In this document: positions 32,497 to 40,061 of the stretch, one piece after another | How the letters are laid out: each line of letters opens with the position of its first letter | Position numbering within the stretch: the first letter of the stretch is position 1 | NCBI RefSeq assembly: GCF_900766215.1 | Contig: NZ_CAAFUQ010000057.1 | Span: forward strand, 1 to 64,000 | From: an uncultured Finegoldia sp. | GTDB lineage: Bacteria; Bacillota; Clostridia; Tissierellales; Peptoniphilaceae | Reading direction: 5' to 3' | Length of the DNA stretch: 64,000 bases | Program-made: the position numbers and the translations under genes | Notes under the pieces: model-generated | What the model was told of the DNA's origin: nothing | Seen by the model: the letters and a program-made list of their open reading frames with translations, nothing else | Databases searched by the model: none

Positions 32497-32823
32497 TTAT
32501 TTTAATAATTCTTCAGCAATTCTCAAAGATTTTCCAGCGTAAACTGTAGCAGGGCCACCACCCATAGCAACACAAACTTCCATCATTTCTGATATTTCTT
32601 CGATTGTACAACCTGCATCAATACATCCTTTAGTGTGATGAACAATACATCCGTCGCATTTTACAGTAATTCCGATTGCAAGAGCTATCAATTCTTTTTC
32701 CTTCAAAGATAATTTTCCGTCTTTAAAAATTTCTCCACACATACCAGAGAAATTCTTAGCTACATCTGGTAAATGTTCTCCAAATAATTTTGAGTTTTCA
32801 GCCAATACTTCTTTACTATCCAT
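32497..32823 (-). CDS. Carboxymuconolactone decarboxylase/AhpD-like protein
   Basis: This 108-residue all-helical protein carries the AhpD-type redox site KCDGCIVHHTKGCIDAG (CxxC with following His, near residues 55-62). The helix before it reads LSLKEKELIALAIGITV. Proteins of this kind act as thiol peroxidase partners or gamma-carboxymuconolactone decarboxylase-like enzymes. The CxxC-x3-H arrangement favours a redox role. It forms trimers or hexamers in known relatives. It is monocistronic with AGGAGGTAATT upstream and a terminator downstream. Confidence 0.9.
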   Translation of the reverse strand: MDSKEVLAENSKLFGEHLPDVAKNFSGMCGEIFKDGKLSLKEKELIALAIGITVKCDGCIVHHTKGCIDAGCTIEEISEMMEVCVAMGGGPATVYAGKSLRIAEELLK

Positions 32824-32974
32824 AAATTACCTCCTATTTTTTAGACAATTTGCATTGCCTTAATAATATCATCTTATCAAATACAACGAGTAAAATGTTA
32901 ATTATAGGATATTTCAATAAATGAGGGTGGATTTATAGGTGTTTCATATAAATGTATTTTCAATTATGAACTCA

Positions 32975-33928
32975 CTATCTTCTCTTCTTATATAACACAA
33001 TTCCAGCTGCAATTAAAATAACGGAAGCGACTATAACTGCGATTGTGATGCGTTTTTGCTTTGCTTTTTGTTGTTCTTGTTGAAGTTTTTGTTGGGCTAG
33101 TTTTTCTTCGTATTTTCTTTGTTTTTCTTCGTTTTCTTTTTTCAATTGTTCTTCTTTTTGACGTTTTTCTTCGGCTTTCTTTTTTTCTTCTTCAGCTTTT
33201 TTCTTTTCTTCTTCTTTTTTGCGTTTTTCTTCTTCTTGTTTTCTTTTTTGTTCTTCTTTGTATTCTGTGTTTTCGGCTACTGTTAGGTAGATGTCGTTGT
33301 CATAATGAGTACGTGTTTGTTCGTTTAATGTAATTTCTGATCTATCAGGTGTTATTTTAAATTCTTTGTTATCTACACCTTCTTGGTACATTTTTTCGAT
33401 TGTGTAATGTCCATAATCCAGTGGTCTTTCTTTCTTTTTGCCGTAAGGTACGACTGTTTTACGTATTTCACCAGTGTTTGTGTTTTTCATTATAACAATA
33501 ACGTCTTTTTTATTGGCGGGATTTTTCTTAATTATGAATCTCATAATATCATAAGCACGTCTGTTAATAACATCATCATACTCTTTTGATTTATCGATTT
33601 TTCCGTTGGCGTTAACCCAATTTATATAAAACTTTGCTTCAATTTCATAATAGTCTTTTAGTTCTTGATTATTAGCGATATCTTCGTATTTTAATTTACC
33701 ATCGCCAAATTTAACCCATGTATTTCTCTCTTTAAATGGTTTACCATCGTAAGTTACAACTAGAATACCATCTTTGTTGTAAATAACAGATTCCATACCA
33801 TCAAAAGCAGCTTCATATTGTATCCCGTCATACTCATACTCTCCATTCATAGCATAACTACTACTTTGAACACTTATGCAAATTAATAATGCAAGTACTA
33901 TCATTTTAAACAAATTTTTTAGTTTCAT
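32975..33928 (-). CDS. Secreted membrane-anchored protein with K/E-rich coiled coil
   Basis: This 317-residue protein has a signal peptide (residues 1-27, cleaved near SYA-M) and an extracellular domain of about 190 residues with aromatic-rich strands (EYEYDGIQYEAAFDGM, WVKFGDGKLKYEDIA). A highly charged K/E/Q coiled coil (about 225-290) has repeated EEKKKAEEEKKKAEEK units. A single C-terminal helix (RITIAVIVASVILIAAGIVLY) ends in KKRR. The layout suits a surface protein held in the membrane and projected through the wall. I do not recognise the N-terminal domain. An antisense ORF across the coiled coil is only a shadow of the repeats. Confidence 0.82.
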   Translation of the reverse strand: MKLKNLFKMIVLALLICISVQSSSYAMNGEYEYDGIQYEAAFDGMESVIYNKDGILVVTYDGKPFKERNTWVKFGDGKLKYEDIANNQELKDYYEIEAKFYINWVNANGKIDKSKEYDDVINRRAYDIMRFIIKKNPANKKDVIVIMKNTNTGEIRKTVVPYGKKKERPLDYGHYTIEKMYQEGVDNKEFKITPDRSEITLNEQTRTHYDNDIYLTVAENTEYKEEQKRKQEEEKRKKEEEKKKAEEEKKKAEEKRQKEEQLKKENEEKQRKYEEKLAQQKLQQEQQKAKQKRITIAVIVASVILIAAGIVLYKKRR

Positions 33929-34203
33929 TTTTAGCTCCTAATTTATGTAGTGAAGATTCGTTTTATTCCAATTTAATTATACCCATTATTTAATGGATGT
34001 TTCAATGTTTTGTAAATTTTTTATAAAATAAAAATGGTTATTGATTAAAGATAAATGTATTTGCAAAACACTTATAATAGTAGTGTGGGTATTTTTTTGA
34101 TTTCAAACGTTAAGAAATTCTAAAGATTACAGAAAAGATGAGCAAATTTAGTGAAGTTGTGATATAATTTTAACTGTTAAATATATTAATAGGATGATGA
34201 AAA

Positions 34204-35346
34204 ATGGAAAAATCAAATCAAAAAAAATACACTTTTTTGATTAATACGACGCCTCCTCCTAGGCTGATCAAAAGAATGGATCTTGTGAAAGACAAGTTCG
34301 ATTTGTATGCAATTTGCTGGGATAAGGGTGGCGATGAAAAATATGATTTCAAGCGTGATTTTTGCAAGAAGGAGATAATCAACATAGACGCTGATAACAG
34401 CAATCCTATGAAAAGACTTATTCCAACTTACAAGTTTTCACAAAAAGCTTACAAAATATTGGATAGAATTAAACCGGATTTAATTCACGTTCAAAGTTAT
34501 GATATGCTAGAGATAGCTACTAAATACAAGAAAAATAGCGATAAGGCTGTTAAGATTATATACGAAGTACCAGATATTCACAGATATTTGACTGATGATA
34601 AGAAGAGTTTCCCGATGAATATTGTGTCTTCTGTTTTGAAAAAAAGAGAGAACAATATGCTTGGATTTGTCGATTTGATGATTGTGACAAGTATGAAATT
34701 CTGGGAACATTTTGAAGGAAAATACAGCAAGGATAATTTGGTGTTCATGCCGAACATTCCTAATTTGGAATTATTCAAGGATTATGATAAGTTAAGAGTG
34801 AAAAACCAACACGATACTTTTACTGTCGGCTACATCGGTGGTCTTAGATATTTGAACGAATTGAAAAAACTTACTAAGGCTATGGATGGTTTGGGTATGA
34901 ATCTTATGATGGCAGGTTTCGAAAGTGGTACGTATTTCAAAGAGCTTGCTCAAACGAAAGATTTCATAGAATATCGCGGCAAATTTTATTATGACGATGA
35001 GATTGCAGAGCTTTATTCAAAATGCGACTGCATATTCTCAGTGTACGATGCGTCGATGAAGAATGTTAGGATTGCACTTCCGAACAAATTATACGAATCT
35101 ATTCATGCAGAGCTTCCTATAATTGTCGCAAGGGATACTTATTTGTCAGAAGTTGTGAATGAGTGGAATGTGGGTGTTAGTGTTGATCACGAATCTGACG
35201 AGGAAATGAGAAATGTTTTATTAAAACTTAGAGACGACAAAACATTCTACCACACTCTTCAAGAAAACTGCAGAAATATGCAATCAGAATTAAATCCACA
35301 AAAAAACAACGAACGATTATTAAATAGAATAGAAAATTTATTTTAA
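34204..35346 (+). CDS. Glycosyltransferase (GT4-like)
   Basis: This 380-residue GT-B type glycosyltransferase opens with FLINTTPPPRLIKRM and contains IKPDLIHVQSYDMLEIA in the acceptor half. The donor half shows YIGGLRYLNELKKL, FIEYRGKFYYDDEIAELYSKCDCIFSVYD and a KLYESIHAELPIIVA end that matches the family-4 E-x-hydrophobic site. It is cytoplasmic or membrane-peripheral. It is followed 13 bases later by a nucleotide-sugar dehydrogenase and then WecB, so it is probably a transferase of a surface polysaccharide containing N-acetylmannosaminuronate. An extended -10 (TGATATAAT, 34160-34168) precedes it. Confidence 0.82.
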   Translation: MEKSNQKKYTFLINTTPPPRLIKRMDLVKDKFDLYAICWDKGGDEKYDFKRDFCKKEIINIDADNSNPMKRLIPTYKFSQKAYKILDRIKPDLIHVQSYDMLEIATKYKKNSDKAVKIIYEVPDIHRYLTDDKKSFPMNIVSSVLKKRENNMLGFVDLMIVTSMKFWEHFEGKYSKDNLVFMPNIPNLELFKDYDKLRVKNQHDTFTVGYIGGLRYLNELKKLTKAMDGLGMNLMMAGFESGTYFKELAQTKDFIEYRGKFYYDDEIAELYSKCDCIFSVYDASMKNVRIALPNKLYESIHAELPIIVARDTYLSEVVNEWNVGVSVDHESDEEMRNVLLKLRDDKTFYHTLQENCRNMQSELNPQKNNERLLNRIENLF

Positions 35347-35359
35347 AGGAGAGAATATT

Positions 35360-36586
35360 ATGATTAATGTAATTGGTTTAGGTTACATAGGTCTACCTAC
35401 AGCTTTGATGCTAGCAACATCAGGCAACAAGGTGGTTGGAACAGATATTAAAGAAGAAGTAATTGATAAATTAAAACATAAAGAATTGACTTTTGAAGAA
35501 AAAGGAATGGATGAGCTTTTCGAAAAGGCTTTGAGTTCTGATATTACTTTTTCATTAAAACCAGTTTCAACTAATTTCTACATTATTACAGCACCAACTC
35601 CTTACGATCCTGTATCTAAGAAATTGGATTGTTCCTATGTAGTGAAAGCTGTAGAATCAGTGTTGGAACCTGCAGAAGAAGATGCGATTATAGTTGTTGA
35701 ATCAACAGTTTCACCGGGAGCTATCGACACTTACGTAAGACCTGTTGTAGAAGAATACATGGAAAAATCAGGCAAGAAATTAAACTTGGTTCACGCTCCA
35801 GAAAGAATTATCCCAGGTAACATGGTTTACGAATTGGAACACAACGCTAGAACAATCGGTGCTGACGATCCAAAATACGGCGAAAAAGTTAAACAAGTTT
35901 ACTCAACTTTCTGCAAAGGTGAAATCAATCTAACTAATATAAAAACAGCTGAAATGACAAAGGTTGTTGAAAATACATTTAGAGATATCAACATTGCATT
36001 CGCAAACGAATTGGCTAAGATTTGCCGTCAAGGTGGATTAGATGTCAACGAAGTTATCAGAATTTCCAACAAACACCCAAGAGTTAACATACTTTCACCA
36101 GGACCTGGTGTAGGTGGACATTGTATTTCAGTTGACCCATGGTTTTTAGTTGGAGATTATCCACTTCTTACTGAAATAATTTACAAAGCTCGTCAAATCA
36201 ACGATTCAATGCCAGAATATGTTCTTAAAAGAGCTTACAATATCATGAAAGAAAACAACTTAAAAGATTTTTCAAGAGTTGGTATTTACGGATTGACTTA
36301 CAAAGAAAACGTAGACGATGTCAGAGAATCTCCAACACTTCAATTGTTACAACATCAAAAAGAACATTTGGGAGATGGACTAAAAGTTTATGATCCAATG
36401 GTAAAAAGAGAAGTTGTGGAAAATCAATACCACGATTTGAACAAATTCTTAGACGATGTTGATTTTGTAATCGTGATGATTGGTCACGACGAAATCAGAG
36501 AAAACATGGATGTGTTAAAAGACAAAGTTGTACTTGATACAAGAAACATCGATGTTGATAACAAATACAATTTCTACAAATTATAA
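35360..36586 (+). CDS. wecC: UDP-N-acetyl-D-mannosamine dehydrogenase
   Basis: This 408-residue NAD-dependent enzyme oxidises UDP-ManNAc at C6 to UDP-ManNAcA. The Rossmann start INVIGLGYIGLPTALMLA is clear, as are STVSPGAIDTYVRPVVEEYM and the substrate domain with AEMTKVVENTFRDINIAFANELA. The catalytic cysteine lies in PGPGVGGHCISVDPWF near residue 257. The pairing with WecB 55 bases downstream favours the ManNAc dehydrogenase over UDP-glucose or GalNAc dehydrogenases. AAAGGAGAG is the ribosome binding site. Confidence 0.92.
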   Translation: MINVIGLGYIGLPTALMLATSGNKVVGTDIKEEVIDKLKHKELTFEEKGMDELFEKALSSDITFSLKPVSTNFYIITAPTPYDPVSKKLDCSYVVKAVESVLEPAEEDAIIVVESTVSPGAIDTYVRPVVEEYMEKSGKKLNLVHAPERIIPGNMVYELEHNARTIGADDPKYGEKVKQVYSTFCKGEINLTNIKTAEMTKVVENTFRDINIAFANELAKICRQGGLDVNEVIRISNKHPRVNILSPGPGVGGHCISVDPWFLVGDYPLLTEIIYKARQINDSMPEYVLKRAYNIMKENNLKDFSRVGIYGLTYKENVDDVRESPTLQLLQHQKEHLGDGLKVYDPMVKREVVENQYHDLNKFLDDVDFVIVMIGHDEIRENMDVLKDKVVLDTRNIDVDNKYNFYKL

Positions 36587-36598
36587 AACAAATCAAAG

Positions 36599-36625
36599 GG
36601 CGCTAAATTTGCAGCGCCTTTTTTT
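36599..36625 (+). terminator. Hairpin terminator between wecC and wecB
   Basis: GGCGCT (36599-36604) and AGCGCC (36613-36618) pair, followed by seven T residues. It lies between two genes of one pathway, so it may attenuate rather than stop the transcript. Confidence 0.8.
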
Positions 36626-36640
36626 AAAAAGAGGTAAAAA

Positions 36641-37732
36641 ATGAAAAAAGTAATGGTGGTTTTTGGGACAAGACCAGAAGCGATTAAAATGTGTCCACTT
36701 GTAAAAGAACTCAAAAAAAGAGACGAATTCGAAGTTTGTGTGCTTGTAACTGGACAACACAAAGAAATGCTACGTCAAGTATTGGACGTTTTTGAAATCA
36801 AAGAAGACTACAACTTGGCTATCATGAAAAAAGGACAAAGCTTGTTCGATGTTACCACAACTATTTTGGACAAAATAAAATCTATATTAGAAGAAGAAAA
36901 ACCAGACATTGTTTTGGTTCATGGAGATACTTCGACAAGTTTTGTTGCAGGACTTGCTGCATTCTATTTGAGAATACCTGTAGGTCATGTGGAAGCTGGA
37001 CTGAGAACATACAACAAATACTCTCCATATCCAGAAGAATTCAACAGACAAGCAATAGGATCGTTGGCAGATTTCCACTTCGCGCCGACTACAACTGCAA
37101 GGGATAACTTGCTACGAGAAAACAAAGACGAATCCAAAGTTTTCGTAACGGGAAATACAGTAATAGACGCACTTCAAACAACAGTCCGCGACAATTATTC
37201 TAACGAAAATTTGATTGAAGACAAAAAAATGATTCTTCTAACAATGCACAGAAGGGAAAACTTGGGAGAATCCATGAAGAATTCCTTCAGAGCAATCAAA
37301 AGAGTTGTCAACGAAAACGAAGATATATATGTGATTTATCCGATACATTTGAATCCAAAAGTACGAGAAATCGCAAACGAAGTATTTGACAATCACCCTA
37401 GAATAAAACTCATCGAACCATTGAACGTAGTTGATTTTCACAACTTCATGAAACAATCATTCTTCGTAATGACAGATTCAGGAGGAATTCAAGAAGAAGC
37501 CCCAGCACTTGGAAAGCCAGTCTTGGTAATGAGAGACACAACAGAAAGACCAGAAGGGGTAGAGGCAGGAACACTAAAATTAACCGGACTTTGCGAAGAA
37601 GACATTTACAACGAAATGACAAAGCTTCTTTCCGACAAAAATGAATACGACAAAATGAGTGAAGCCACAAACCCTTACGGAGATGGCCACGCATCAGAAA
37701 GAATCTGCGATATTTTATCAAAAAATCTATAA
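36641..37732 (+). CDS. wecB: UDP-N-acetylglucosamine 2-epimerase
   Basis: This 363-residue cytoplasmic enzyme interconverts UDP-GlcNAc and UDP-ManNAc. The family's opening VVFGTRPEAIKMCPLVKEL is present. So are VLVHGDTSTSFVAGLAAFY, GHVEAGLRTYNKYSPYPEE, LLTMHRRENLG and the TDSGGIQEEAPALGKPVLVMR active-site region. It supplies the substrate for the WecC enzyme encoded upstream. A terminator-like hairpin separates the two genes, and GAGG lies 8 bases before the ATG. Together with the glycosyltransferase it suggests a ManNAcA-containing wall or capsule polymer. Confidence 0.96.
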   Translation: MKKVMVVFGTRPEAIKMCPLVKELKKRDEFEVCVLVTGQHKEMLRQVLDVFEIKEDYNLAIMKKGQSLFDVTTTILDKIKSILEEEKPDIVLVHGDTSTSFVAGLAAFYLRIPVGHVEAGLRTYNKYSPYPEEFNRQAIGSLADFHFAPTTTARDNLLRENKDESKVFVTGNTVIDALQTTVRDNYSNENLIEDKKMILLTMHRRENLGESMKNSFRAIKRVVNENEDIYVIYPIHLNPKVREIANEVFDNHPRIKLIEPLNVVDFHNFMKQSFFVMTDSGGIQEEAPALGKPVLVMRDTTERPEGVEAGTLKLTGLCEEDIYNEMTKLLSDKNEYDKMSEATNPYGDGHASERICDILSKNL

Positions 37733-37738
37733 ATCAAA

Positions 37739-37769
37739 AAAATCCAACTTCATGTAGAAGTTGGATTTT
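37739..37769. terminator. Bidirectional terminator between wecB and the small-peptide operon
   Basis: AATCCAACTTC (37741-37751) and GAAGTTGGATT (37757-37767) pair perfectly. T runs occur on both strands, so it can end wecB and the minus-strand peptide operon. Confidence 0.9.
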
Positions 37770-37848
37770 AAATTTAAACGTCAAATAAATTTGATACGTT
37801 AACAGATTGGATTTTCTCAATATCTTAATCTGGAATTGAATTATTTAA

Positions 37849-38022
37849 CTAAGCTTGTTTTCTGCTCTTTCTTGATTTTCTTTCAGAATTGAAAAGAGGA
37901 TTAACTCTTTCGTAGAAGTCATTCATTTGTGCAAAATTCATACTTGCCATGTTTGAGCTTAAGCTTACTGTACAGTTTTTACCGAAATTTCTGATTTGTT
38001 TTTGTGTTGTTTTTGTGAACAT
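37849..38022 (-). CDS. Small basic peptide C of a three-gene paralogous family (57 aa)
   Basis: On the minus strand an ATG with GGGGGAAAATAAT before it opens a 57-codon frame. It starts MFTKTTQKQIRNFGKNC, has the core SSNMASMNFAQMNDFYER, then VNPLFNS, and ends ERKSRKSRKQA. The core and the basic Ala-ending tail align with peptides A and B of the same operon. There is no signal peptide, double-glycine leader or membrane helix. It is the last gene before the terminator at 37739. I do not recognise the family. Three paralogs under one promoter, each with a strong ribosome binding site and conserved protein motif, argue that it is translated. Confidence 0.78.
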   Translation of the reverse strand: MFTKTTQKQIRNFGKNCTVSLSSNMASMNFAQMNDFYERVNPLFNSERKSRKSRKQA

Positions 38023-38092
38023 ATTATTTTCCCCCTTATTAATTGTTTATTACTCGTTTAAGATGTTATTATTTGTTTAATTTGTTTAGTTA

Positions 38093-38242
38093 TTACGCTT
38101 GTTTTTTGTTCTTCTTTAATTTTCTTGAACCAAATAATGGTGTCATTCTTTCGTATAAATTATCCGCTTGAGCAAAATTCATGCTCGCCATGCTTGTGTT
38201 AAAACTAATTTGTGAACTTTTTCTAATAATATTTTTTCTCAT
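38093..38242 (-). CDS. Small basic peptide B of a three-gene paralogous family (49 aa)
   Basis: This 49-codon frame begins MRKNIIRKSSQISFN. The core is TSMASMNFAQADNLYER, followed by MTPLFGSRK and a tail LKKNKKQA. It shares SMASMNFAQ and YERxxPLF with peptide C, and PLFGSR with peptide A. The ribosome binding site AGGGGG overlaps the TAG stop of gene A (38255-38257), so its translation is probably coupled to A. Net charge is strongly positive. There is no cysteine in B, so disulfide or thioether chemistry would not be shared by the family. Function unknown. Confidence 0.78.
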   Translation of the reverse strand: MRKNIIRKSSQISFNTSMASMNFAQADNLYERMTPLFGSRKLKKNKKQA

Positions 38243-38254
38243 AAATTTTACCCC

Positions 38255-38419
38255 CTATGCGTTTTTTCTGTTTTTGAAGATTCTTCTTGATCCAAACAAT
38301 GGAGAGAATCTTTCGTTAAAATGATCGACACTTGCGAATGTCATTGAAGACATATTTGTGTTCAAACCAAGAGATGTTTTCTTTGCAAAATCTAAATATT
38401 TTCTGTTATTCTTAATCAT
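38255..38419 (-). CDS. Small basic peptide A of a three-gene paralogous family (54 aa)
   Basis: This is the first gene of the operon, 54 codons, opening MIKNNRKYLDFAKKT. The core is TNMSSMTFASVDHFNER, then FSPLFGSRR and the end IFKNRKNA. GAGGGGG stands 7 bases before the ATG. A strong promoter lies 141 bases upstream. The family motif from all three is MxSMxFA, five or so variable residues, ERxxPLFxS, then a basic stretch ending in Ala. The N-terminal halves differ while the centre is conserved, the reverse of a leader-plus-variable-core bacteriocin. I know no described family with this pattern. Confidence 0.78.
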   Translation of the reverse strand: MIKNNRKYLDFAKKTSLGLNTNMSSMTFASVDHFNERFSPLFGSRRIFKNRKNA

Positions 38420-38431
38420 TTTAGTTCCCCC

Positions 38432-38535
38432 TCATTTAATATTTATATGTGATTTTCCATTCGATAATAAATGAATATTCACCGAACAGAAATTATCGAG
38501 TTTAATATTCATAGGATATCCAAATGATAATTCAT
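38432..38535 (-). other. Leader region with two tiny overlapping ORFs upstream of the peptide genes
   Basis: Shortly after the predicted transcript start, GAGGG (38543-38547) stands 7 bases before an ATG opening MNYHLDIL-stop. Its TGA overlaps the ATG of a second frame of 26 codons (MNIKLDNFCSVNIHLL and so on, 38432-38512). That frame's TGA overlaps the ribosome binding site of peptide A. The same stretch can form a CGATAAT/ATTATCG hairpin. These may be regulatory leader ORFs or chance frames. Confidence 0.35.
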
Positions 38536-38559
38536 TTCATATCCCTCATTGCATTAAGT

Positions 38560-38588
38560 ATTATATAACCATAAAACAGCTGTGTCAA
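38560..38588 (-). promoter_or_regulatory. Consensus promoter of the small-peptide operon
   Basis: On the minus strand TTGACA (38588-38583) and TATAAT (38565-38560) are exactly 17 bases apart. It is a full consensus sigma-A promoter, one of only two such in the window; the other drives the S10 operon. Confidence 0.9.
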
Positions 38589-38632
38589 GCACTTTTTCAA
38601 AGTTTTTTGAAAAATTTTTGTAAAGAAAAATT

Positions 38633-38774
38633 AGGAAAACGAATGATTTTTGTGAGTACCGTTTTCACAGGAGGCTTATTTTTATTCGATAAATATTTTT
38701 TTAGGAAAACAAATGTTGATATGTTCAAGTTTTCTAAGAAAAATAAAAATTTCCCAGTTACTCAATGTTTTCCT
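38633..38774. promoter_or_regulatory. Repeated AGGAAAAC sites upstream of the peptide promoter
   Basis: AGGAAAACGAATG (38633-38645) and AGGAAAACAAATG (38703-38715) are direct repeats 70 bases apart. CAATGTTTTCCT (38763-38774) is the same motif inverted. They lie 45-190 bases upstream of the -35 box of the peptide operon and may bind an activator or repressor. The 38589-38890 gap otherwise holds only an unconvincing plus-strand ORF. Confidence 0.4.
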
Positions 38775-38890
38775 GCGATTTTCCCGAAAGAAAACAGAAA
38801 GCATTTTAAATTTTTGGGAAAATTTTTGAAAAAATTGATAATGCATATTGATGATTACAAAGAAATTTAGTACAATAAAGCTAATTACAC

Positions 38891-38918
38891 AAAAAAATTA
38901 GCCGAATTATTCGGCTAA
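38891..38918 (-). terminator. Terminator of the M42 peptidase gene
   Basis: TTAGCCGAA (38898-38906) and TTCGGCTAA (38910-38918) pair across a 3-nt loop, with seven T residues on the minus-strand 3' side. Confidence 0.9.
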
Positions 38919-38929
38919 TTAAGTTCAAT

Positions 38930-39961
38930 TTATTTCTTATCTTCGATGTATTTAATACACAAATCGATAGATGCTTGTAATCCTTCTTGGTGAGTTCTTT
39001 CCATTGCGTGTGATGCATCAACTCCAGGGCCAATCAAAGCTACTCTCAAATTATATCCTGCTTCTAATGCTGCTGATCCGTCTGAACTGTAGAATGGATA
39101 GATGTCAACTGCGTGAGGAATATTATTTTCTTCACAAATTCTAACTAATCTTTCTTTTAATTCCAAATCGTAAGGGCCTGAAGAATCTGCTGCACAGATA
39201 GTTGTTTTAAATTCAGAAGATGTTTGTCCGTCTCCAGGAGCGGCCATGTCAACAACGATGAATTCGTCAGTTTCTTCTGGGATTCCATAACATGCACCGT
39301 GGCCAACTTCTTCGTAGTTTGAGATGAAGAAGTTAAGTGTGTGTTTTGGAGTGATGTTGTTTTCTACAAAATATCTTACTGTTTCATATAATACGTATAC
39401 GCAAGCTTTGTCGTCTAAGTGTCTTGATTTTACAAATCCACTTTCTGTTAATTGTGTTCTTGAATCTAAATATATAAAATCACCGACGTTAATTCCAAGT
39501 TTTTTTACATCTTCAGCTGATTCTATCTTTTCGTCGATTCTGATTTCCATTGTCTTGGCGTTTCTTTCGTTGCTTTTAGTTTCTGGGCCGTAAACGTGAA
39601 CTGATTGTTTGTCGTTTAAGCATGTTCCAGTGTATTTTTTGCCAGACATTGTAGAGATAGTTACGTATTCATTTTCAACAGAGTTGTATGCGTATCCACC
39701 TACTAAGAATGTTTTTAATCTTCCGTTAGGTTTGATTTCTTTAACCATTAATCCCAATGTATCCACGTGAGCTGCAAATGTAGATTGTTTTTCGTCAGTT
39801 TCGCCACGAAGAGTAACAACCATTGCACCTTTGTTAGTGAAGTTGATTTCAACTTTTCCTAATTCTTCGAATTTTTTTCTAACTTTTTCCATAACGACTT
39901 TAGTGTCGCCAGATGGAGAAGAAGTCATTAAAATTTCTTGTAAAAAATCTAAATTTTCCAT
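38930..39961 (-). CDS. M42 family metallopeptidase (aminopeptidase)
   Basis: This 343-residue cytoplasmic di-zinc aminopeptidase would clip N-terminal residues from peptides. The metal ligands are in FAAHVDTLGLMV (near residue 68), SRHLDDKACVYVL (near 184), NYEEVGHGACYG (Glu pair near 216) and VVDMA near 236, with a late His in DASHAMERTH. The opening LQEILMTSSPSGDT is also typical of glutamyl aminopeptidase/endoglucanase-M proteins. It lies between the small-peptide operon and the ABC/two-component operon but has its own terminator. A link to peptide processing is only a thought. Confidence 0.92.
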   Translation of the reverse strand: MENLDFLQEILMTSSPSGDTKVVMEKVRKKFEELGKVEINFTNKGAMVVTLRGETDEKQSTFAAHVDTLGLMVKEIKPNGRLKTFLVGGYAYNSVENEYVTISTMSGKKYTGTCLNDKQSVHVYGPETKSNERNAKTMEIRIDEKIESAEDVKKLGINVGDFIYLDSRTQLTESGFVKSRHLDDKACVYVLYETVRYFVENNITPKHTLNFFISNYEEVGHGACYGIPEETDEFIVVDMAAPGDGQTSSEFKTTICAADSSGPYDLELKERLVRICEENNIPHAVDIYPFYSSDGSAALEAGYNLRVALIGPGVDASHAMERTHQEGLQASIDLCIKYIEDKK

Positions 39962-40061
39962 ATTGAGAACCTCCTAAAATATATTTTTATGATACCACAT
40001 ATAAACACATTGTTTCAATTATTTGAGCTCATAGTTAATATTTTCGTTAATGATTACGAGA

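Noticed and set aside
33061..33333. Plus-strand hydrophobic ORF opposite the K/E-rich coiled coil
   Set aside because: Antisense of lysine/glutamate repeat codons reads as Leu/Phe/Val; it has no ribosome binding site and lies wholly inside the real minus-strand gene.
38607..38870. 87-codon plus-strand ORF upstream of the peptide operon
   Set aside because: It starts at TTG with no ribosome binding site. The inner ATG at 38643 has only a weak AGGA, the composition is lysine/phenylalanine-rich as expected from AT-rich noise, and the region holds repeated AGGAAAAC sites instead.
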